Shown: positions 59,602 through 64,000 of the stretch, one piece after another
Position numbering within the stretch: the stretch's first letter is position 1
Layout of the letters: each line of letters begins with the position of its first letter
NCBI GenBank assembly: GCA_003525075.1
Contig: DQFO01000008.1
Span: 159,047 to 223,046 of the forward strand
From: Clostridiales bacterium
GTDB taxonomy: Bacteria; Bacillota; Clostridia; TANB77; CAG-508
Direction of reading: 5' to 3'
Length of the DNA: 64,000 bases
The notes under the pieces: model-generated
What the model saw: only the letters and a program-made list of their open reading frames with translations
Databases searched by the model: none
What the model was told of the DNA's origin: nothing
Program-made: the position numbers and the translations under genes

Positions 59602-60030
59602 CTAGTCTACAACAACTACTCCCATAGCTCTTGCTGTTCCAGCTACCATACTCATAGCTGCTTCTAATGATGCAGCATTTAAGTCTGGCATTTTTTGTTC
59701 AGCTATAGCTTTTACTTGTTCCTTTGTTATTTTTGCAACCTTTTCTTTATTTGGTTTTCCAGAACCTTTTTCAATTTTTATAGCTTTTTTAATTAATACA
59801 GCAACTGGTGGAACTTTTGTTATAAATGAGAATGATTTATCTTTATATACTGTAATAACTACTGGTATTATAAATCCTGCTTGGTTTGCTGTTCTATCAT
59901 TAAATTCTTTTACGAATTGCATGATGTTTACACCACTACCTCCTAATGCTGGTCCAACTGGTGGAGCTGGAGTTGCTTTTGCTGCTTCTATTTGTAATTT
60001 TATTATATTTGAAATTTCTTTCTCTGCCAT
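59602..60030 (-). CDS. rplK: 50S ribosomal protein L11
   Basis: Part of the GTPase-associated centre. 142 residues: KLQIEAAKATPAPPVGPALGGSGVNIMQFVKEFNDRTA, PVVITVYKDKSFSFITKVPP and the C-terminal rRNA-binding KMPDLNAASLEAAMSMVAGTARAMGV. Preceded by GGAGGCG. Follows nusG by 18 bp. Confidence 0.98.
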   Translation of the reverse strand: MAEKEISNIIKLQIEAAKATPAPPVGPALGGSGVNIMQFVKEFNDRTANQAGFIIPVVITVYKDKSFSFITKVPPVAVLIKKAIKIEKGSGKPNKEKVAKITKEQVKAIAEQKMPDLNAASLEAAMSMVAGTARAMGVVVVD

Positions 60031-60048
60031 TTCTAATTTTCGCCTCCT

Positions 60049-60585
60049 TTAATCTACTCTTTCTATATGTGCAAAATCAACATCTACTGGAGTTTCTCTA
60101 CCAAACATAGATATTAAGACTTTTGCTCTGTGTTTTTCTTTATCTATTGATTGAACATTTCCTATATAATCCTTAAATGCTCCTTGAAGTATTTTTACTG
60201 AATCATTTACTTCATAGTCAACATTTATTGTAGATTCATCAAATCCCATTGCTCTAATTTCTTCATCAGTTAATGGAATTGGATCTGTTCCAGAACCAAC
60301 AAATCCTGTTACTCCTCTTGTATTTCTTACAATGTACCAAGTTTCCTCAGTAACAATCATTTTTACTAATACATATGCAGGGAATACTTTTCTTAAATTT
60401 GCTTTTTTCTTACCATCTTTTATTTCAATTTGTTCTTCCATTGGAACAACTATATCAAAGAAGTAATCTTCTAGTTCTCTATTTTTTACAGTTTTTTCAA
60501 GGTCAGTTTTTACTTTGTTTTCATAACCTGAGTATGTATGAACTACATACCATCTTGGTTTCATATCATAATCTTTTTGAGACAT
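60049..60585 (-). CDS. nusG: Transcription termination/antitermination protein NusG
   Basis: Binds RNA polymerase during elongation. 178 residues: NGN domain (PRWYVVHTYSGYENKVKTDLEKTV...FPAYVLVKMIVTEETWYIVRNTRGVTGFVG) and KOW domain (NDSVKILQGAFKDYIGNVQSIDKEKHRAKVLISMFGRETPVDVDFAHIE). GGAGGT precedes the ATG. Between secE and rplK. Confidence 0.97.
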   Translation of the reverse strand: MSQKDYDMKPRWYVVHTYSGYENKVKTDLEKTVKNRELEDYFFDIVVPMEEQIEIKDGKKKANLRKVFPAYVLVKMIVTEETWYIVRNTRGVTGFVGSGTDPIPLTDEEIRAMGFDESTINVDYEVNDSVKILQGAFKDYIGNVQSIDKEKHRAKVLISMFGRETPVDVDFAHIERVD

Positions 60586-60596
60586 AATTGACCTCC

Positions 60597-60992
60597 TTAT
60601 TCTTCATTACCAGATTCACCATCTGTATTTTCTGTTGATGGTGTTTCATCAGAATTTTCGCTAGTATTTTCTTCTGTTGATGAAGTATTCTCAGTACTTT
60701 CTGTATTATTATCAGTAGAACTATTATCTGTACTATTTGTACTTTCTGTATTATTATATTTTTCATTAACAATACTTTGTAATTTACTAATTCCATACTT
60801 GTTTCCCAAATCAAATACTGCATCTAAAGCAAATACTATAATTGCTGTAATTATAACAATTGTTACAACTGCTGTTGTATTATTTAACAATTGTTTTGGT
60901 GTTGGCCAAATTACTCTTTTTAATTCTGCCTTAAAATCTTTTAAAAAATTTTTTTTGACTTTGTTGTCATTTTTATTTTCATTTTTAGCCAT
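60597..60992 (-). CDS. secE: Preprotein translocase subunit SecE with long acidic C-terminal tail
   Basis: Essential clamp of the SecYEG channel. Residues 14-80 are a normal single-span SecE (FLKDFKAELKRVIWPTPKQL, then a membrane helix at about 40-62). Residues 81-131 form an additional low-complexity tail of Ser, Thr, Asn and Glu (for example STDNNTESTENTSST). Firmicute SecE normally ends soon after the membrane helix, at about 60-75 residues. GGAGG precedes the ATG. Lies between rpmG and nusG as expected. Confidence 0.93.
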   Translation of the reverse strand: MAKNENKNDNKVKKNFLKDFKAELKRVIWPTPKQLLNNTTAVVTIVIITAIIVFALDAVFDLGNKYGISKLQSIVNEKYNNTESTNSTDNSSTDNNTESTENTSSTEENTSENSDETPSTENTDGESGNEE

Positions 60993-61020
60993 TTTATTTC
61001 CTCCTTAAAATAGCTTCATA

Positions 61021-61185
61021 CTATTTTGTTTCTTTATGTGTTGTACGTTTTTTGCAGAATTTACAATATTTTACTAATTCTAATCTATCAGTATTATTTC
61101 TTTTATTTTTAGATGTCATATAATTTCTATTTTTACATTCTGTACATTCTAATATGATATTTTCTCTTGGTCCTTTAGCTGCCAT
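61021..61185 (-). CDS. rpmG: 50S ribosomal protein L33
   Basis: 54 residues: MAAKGPRENIILECTECKNR...YCKFCKKRTTHKETK with the two CxxC pairs of the zinc-binding (C+) form. Start ATG at 61183-61185 after GGAGGTG. First gene of the rpmG-secE-nusG-rplK-rplA-rplJ-rplL series, the common Firmicute order. Confidence 0.93.
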   Translation of the reverse strand: MAAKGPRENIILECTECKNRNYMTSKNKRNNTDRLELVKYCKFCKKRTTHKETK

Positions 61186-61267
61186 TTCAATACACCTCCG
61201 ACTTTTTTAACCTTTACTTTTTTAAACGATGTGAACATATGTAAATTACATATGCTTGGCTATTTTA

Positions 61268-61879
61268 TCACTTTTTCCTCTTTTTGTCAATTGTTTTTCC
61301 TGATTTTTTTGCTGTTTTTTTCTTTTTTTGCACAGAAAAACCAAATCTTCCAATTTTCTTTCCTAAAGAATAATAATTTCCATTTGAGTATGCAATTAAA
61401 TCACATTTTGATATATCAAATGCTCCATTTTCATTTATATATTTTTCATCTGCATTTATCCCCAATATTTCAGCTACAAACATATGATGACTACCTAATT
61501 CTCTTATTTCTTTTACTTTACATTCAACAGATACTGGACTTTCTTTTATCATTGGACAATTAACAAAATTTGCCTTTTCTTTTGTTAATTTCATCTCTTT
61601 GAATTTATCTACTTTTGCCCCTGTTTTTACACCACACCAATCTGTTGCATATGCTAAATCCTTTGTTGTTAAGTTAATAACAAATTCTCCGGTTTTCTTT
61701 ATCATTTCATATGAGTGTCTTGTTGGTCTGACTGAAATATAACACATTGCGGGATCAGTATTTATTATTCCAGTCCATGCAACAGTTATAATATTCGATT
61801 CCTCCATTGTACCACATGATACCATTACTGCTGGTAATGGATATATAAATGTTCCTGATTTCCATGTTACTTTTGACAT
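61268..61879 (-). CDS. Flavin reductase-like (flavoredoxin) FMN-binding protein
   Basis: 203 residues of the flavin_reduct/flavoredoxin family: PLPAVMVSCGTMEESNIITVAWTGIINTDPAMCYISVRPTRHSYEMIKKTGEFVINLTT is the FMN-binding split barrel, ending with IGRFGFSVQ and a Lys-rich tail (KKKKTAKKSGKTIDKKRKK). Such proteins transfer electrons from ferredoxin or NAD(P)H; the partner is not visible. AAAGGAGA precedes the ATG. Transcribed alone. The 80 bases before rpmG hold a CATATGTA/TACATATG palindrome (61236-61254). Confidence 0.88.
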   Translation of the reverse strand: MSKVTWKSGTFIYPLPAVMVSCGTMEESNIITVAWTGIINTDPAMCYISVRPTRHSYEMIKKTGEFVINLTTKDLAYATDWCGVKTGAKVDKFKEMKLTKEKANFVNCPMIKESPVSVECKVKEIRELGSHHMFVAEILGINADEKYINENGAFDISKCDLIAYSNGNYYSLGKKIGRFGFSVQKKKKTAKKSGKTIDKKRKK

Positions 61880-61952
61880 ATTTAATCTCCTTTTTTCTTA
61901 AAAATTTGGCAATTTTATTTTATCACCATTTAAATTATTTTACAATATTTGA

Positions 61953-61981
61953 TTGACATTTATGACTTTTGAGAGTAAAAT
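61953..61981 (+). promoter_or_regulatory. Promoter of the HD phosphohydrolase gene
   Basis: Perfect TTGACA (61953-61958), 17-bp spacer, TAAAAT (61976-61981). Transcription should start near 61988, on top of the first in-frame ATG, which supports the later start codon. Confidence 0.8.
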
Positions 61982-62035
61982 TTTTCAATGTTGAGATTTA
62001 TTAATATCAACAAAACTTTTATAGAGGGCAAAAAA

Positions 62036-63754
62036 ATGATCAATTTAGAAGATATTGATACAAAAGAAAACTTAATACAAGATTTTTATAGATGGCTTTT
62101 TGATAATAACAATGTAGTTGATAAATCTGTAATTTTAGAAAAAGAAGTTGATATTTCTTTAGCACCATATTATACAGATCCATATATTTACTACCCAAAA
62201 CAAATAGCAAATTTTTTTAATACTAAAGCCATGCAACGTTTAGGAAGAGTTTCACAATTAGCACTTGCTAATGATATATATCCAAATATTTATCATAGCA
62301 GATTAGAACATTCCAAAGGAGTATATAATAGAAAATTAGAAGAATTTTTATATCATTTTCAAGATTCAAATTGGAGAAAATATATTGATGAAAATAATTT
62401 AAAACTTTATTTATTAGCTGATTTAATAAAAATGGCAGGACATGATATTGGTCATTTACCTTTATCACATTTAATGGAAAAAGAAATTTTGTCTTATAGA
62501 GGAGCACATGAAGATTTAGGAAAACGTATAATGTTAGAAGATTCAGAAATTCAAAATGTATTATTAAAAATAAGTCCTAAACTTCCAGATACATTAAATA
62601 ATCTATATAATAAACATATTATGAATTTTAAAGAACATGATGAAAGTAGTTTTGATGTTGATAGATGTGACTATGTTTCAAGAGATTATTTATATTTTGG
62701 CTTACCAATCCATTTACCTTATTCACATTATGAATCTATTTCTGTGGAATTAGACTCAAATGGTAAACCTCTTGAAAATAATGATGGTAGTGTAAAAACT
62801 TCAGGTTATTCAAAACACAAAATTGATGTTTATGATGAAAAACAATTATTTGTAATTGAAAAACTACTAGAAAAGAGATTAGAAGGTTATCGTTTAATTT
62901 ATTCTGACCCGCTAGTTTTCGCACATGAAAAAACTATAAATGCTTTTTTTAATGCTTTTAAATCAAAATCAAAATATTTTGACTCAGATTTAAAAACTCT
63001 TATAAGTGATTTTAAAGATAAAAGTATTGATAAAATTGATTTAGATAAATTATTAGAATGGGATGATATAAAATTATATTCAGAAATTATAAATATTGCT
63101 GAAACCCATCCTGATTCAAATGTAAGAGATTTAGCAACAATGACAATCCCAAATATGGAAGCATTTTTAAATATGATTTATTCTCACCTTGATCTAAAAA
63201 ATCGTTCAAAACAAGATTTAAGTACACAAGATTTAAGATTTTTGCAAAAAATAAAATCTTTAATCGTATCAAATAGTAATTTAGGTAAGAATTTAAGAAA
63301 TCCAAATTTTACTGATGAAAATACAATCTTTTTTGATGAACAAAATTCAAAAGTGCTTCAAAATCAATTACACTCAATTGCACCTACCTTAAAAAATGAT
63401 ACTTCACTTATAAATACACATTTAATTTTTCAAAGAGCATATAGTCCTGACGAGCCTATTTACATAAGAGACTCTAATGGAAAAATATATGAATTATCAA
63501 AACATCCAAAAAGAAAATATGATTGGAATAATATATCTATAAATTCACATAGTAATTTTGCTTATATTCCATATTTACGTTCATGTGGTATAAGTGAAAA
63601 TATAATTTCTAAATTACAAAATATATCTACTGGTATCTCAACTTATTCTATACCTAAAGAAACATATTTTCCACAAGTTAATATGCAACCATTACAAGTA
63701 GGAAATAGTTTAGAATCATATTTTTCAAAACTTGATACATCTAATGAAAGATAA
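62036..63754 (+). CDS. HD-domain phosphohydrolase (dNTPase/SAMHD1-like)
   Basis: 572 residues. N-terminal half has MQRLGRVSQLALANDIYPNIYHSRLEHSKGVYNRKLEEF, then KMAGHDIGHLPLSHLMEKE and FDVDRCDYVSRDYLYFGL, the H...HD...D metal site arrangement of dGTPase/SAMHD1-like enzymes, which hydrolyse dNTPs. The C-terminal 200 residues are helical and unassigned. AGAGGGC six bases upstream and the promoter position favour ATG 62036 over 61988. The substrate is not proven. It ends in a strong terminator. Confidence 0.85.
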   Translation: MINLEDIDTKENLIQDFYRWLFDNNNVVDKSVILEKEVDISLAPYYTDPYIYYPKQIANFFNTKAMQRLGRVSQLALANDIYPNIYHSRLEHSKGVYNRKLEEFLYHFQDSNWRKYIDENNLKLYLLADLIKMAGHDIGHLPLSHLMEKEILSYRGAHEDLGKRIMLEDSEIQNVLLKISPKLPDTLNNLYNKHIMNFKEHDESSFDVDRCDYVSRDYLYFGLPIHLPYSHYESISVELDSNGKPLENNDGSVKTSGYSKHKIDVYDEKQLFVIEKLLEKRLEGYRLIYSDPLVFAHEKTINAFFNAFKSKSKYFDSDLKTLISDFKDKSIDKIDLDKLLEWDDIKLYSEIINIAETHPDSNVRDLATMTIPNMEAFLNMIYSHLDLKNRSKQDLSTQDLRFLQKIKSLIVSNSNLGKNLRNPNFTDENTIFFDEQNSKVLQNQLHSIAPTLKNDTSLINTHLIFQRAYSPDEPIYIRDSNGKIYELSKHPKRKYDWNNISINSHSNFAYIPYLRSCGISENIISKLQNISTGISTYSIPKETYFPQVNMQPLQVGNSLESYFSKLDTSNER

Positions 63755-63762
63755 AATAACAA

Positions 63763-63818
63763 AAAGAAGTTATAAATTAAAATTATTTTTATAGTTTTAA
63801 TTTATAGCTTCTTTTTTA
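63763..63818 (+). terminator. Terminator after the HD phosphohydrolase gene
   Basis: AAGAAG.TATAAATTAAAA paired with TTTTAATTTATA.CTTCTT (one bulge each side), then six T. Confidence 0.85.
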
Positions 63819-63846
63819 TAAATATATTAATTTACAAATAAAAAAA

Positions 63847-63960
63847 CTGGCAACAACTTATCTTCCCAGCAGGGTAACCCACAAGTATTTTCAGCACATT
63901 GGAGCTTGACTTCTGTGTTCGGTATGGGAACAGGTATTTCCTCCATGTCATTGTCACCAG
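63847..63960 (-). rRNA. rrf: 5S ribosomal RNA
   Basis: Minus strand CTGGTGACAATGACATGGAG ... CCTGTTCCCATACCGAACAC, AGAAGTCAAGCTC and ...GTTGCCAG, with the terminal stem CTGGTGAC/GTTGCCAG. About 114 bases, normal. The orientation places the rest of an rrn operon (23S, 16S) to the right of the window. Confidence 0.95.
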
Positions 63961-64000
63961 AAAATTATATAAATGTGTAAAGCACACTCAAAAATACATA

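Noticed and set aside
61988..62035. Upstream start for the HD phosphohydrolase
   Set aside because: It coincides with the predicted transcription start of a TTGACA-17-TAAAAT promoter; the ATG at 62036 has a properly spaced AGAGGG.
1..64000. tRNA genes
   Set aside because: I saw no GGTTCGAATCC-type T arms with matching acceptor stems on either strand; a tRNAscan run would be decisive.

Overview
The window is a gene-dense, strongly AT-rich stretch (roughly 27-30 % GC by eye) of a low-GC Gram-positive chromosome. PolC-type polymerase III, the dnaG-rpoD pair, GGAGG ribosome binding sites, the ylxM-ffh-rpsP-khpA-rimM-trmD-rplS operon and the sporulation genes sigH and yabG (next to veg) point to a spore-forming, or recently spore-forming, member of the Clostridia. 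An uncultured gut lineage is a fair guess, but that is inference. Most genes lie on the minus strand, and 5S rRNA at the right edge is also on the minus strand.

Layout, left to right. 0-6 kb: the 5' part of a D-Ala-D-Ala ligase, an unusually GC-rich orphan membrane-protein cassette with its own promoter, a structured leader and a terminator, a class B penicillin-binding protein, then a small island with a WXG100-like protein, a Gly-rich/coiled-coil protein and a divergent RelA/SpoT-type synthetase. 6-20.9 kb: a CobW GTPase, an HD hydrolase-cmk-phosphodiester glycosidase operon, sigH, polC with a duplicated OB fold, a prepilin-anchored leucine-rich-repeat protein, a second compositionally odd single-gene cassette, a small IS-derived element with inverted termini, an unknown gene and a DUF4143-type ATPase. 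20.9-33.4 kb: rpoD-dnaG, DUF3592 protein, leuS, ogg-type glycosylase, Lon-family protease, mtnN. 33.4-38.3 kb: a structured non-coding locus, the trmD/ffh operon and veg. 38.4-50 kb: yabG, DUF4364-nth-asnB, a two-component system, tmk, a Rieske/FAD oxidoreductase and an M18 aminopeptidase. 50-57.6 kb: aspS, a prepilin-like GLUG-repeat protein and the pyrH-frr-uppS-cdsA-rseP operon. 57.7-64 kb: rplL-rplJ-rplA-rplK-nusG-secE-rpmG, a flavin reductase-like protein, an HD phosphohydrolase and 5S rRNA.

Most of the window is housekeeping: replication (PolC, DnaG), transcription (RpoD, SigH, NusG), translation and protein targeting (ribosomal proteins, Ffh, SecE, LeuS, AspS), envelope synthesis (Ddl, PBP, UppS, CdsA) and DNA repair (Ogg, Nth). 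The sporulation thread is visible in regulation too: a sequence matching the SigH promoter consensus lies ahead of dnaG-rpoD, and a SigK-type promoter lies ahead of yabG.

The most unusual items are (i) the leader of the GC-rich cassette at 1.35-1.45 kb, which can form two mutually exclusive hairpins, one hiding and one freeing the ribosome binding site, as in a translational riboswitch; (ii) a structured minus-strand non-coding locus at 33.5-33.7 kb with a micro-ORF whose ribosome binding site is inside a perfect hairpin; (iii) three 14-bp direct repeats at exactly 23-bp period directly upstream of the DUF4143 ATPase promoter; (iv) the WXG100-like/RelA-like island; (v) paired long perfect palindromes at 48.7 kb; and (vi) an RseP homologue with no room for a PDZ domain. 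No tRNA genes, T-box leaders or CRISPR arrays were seen.
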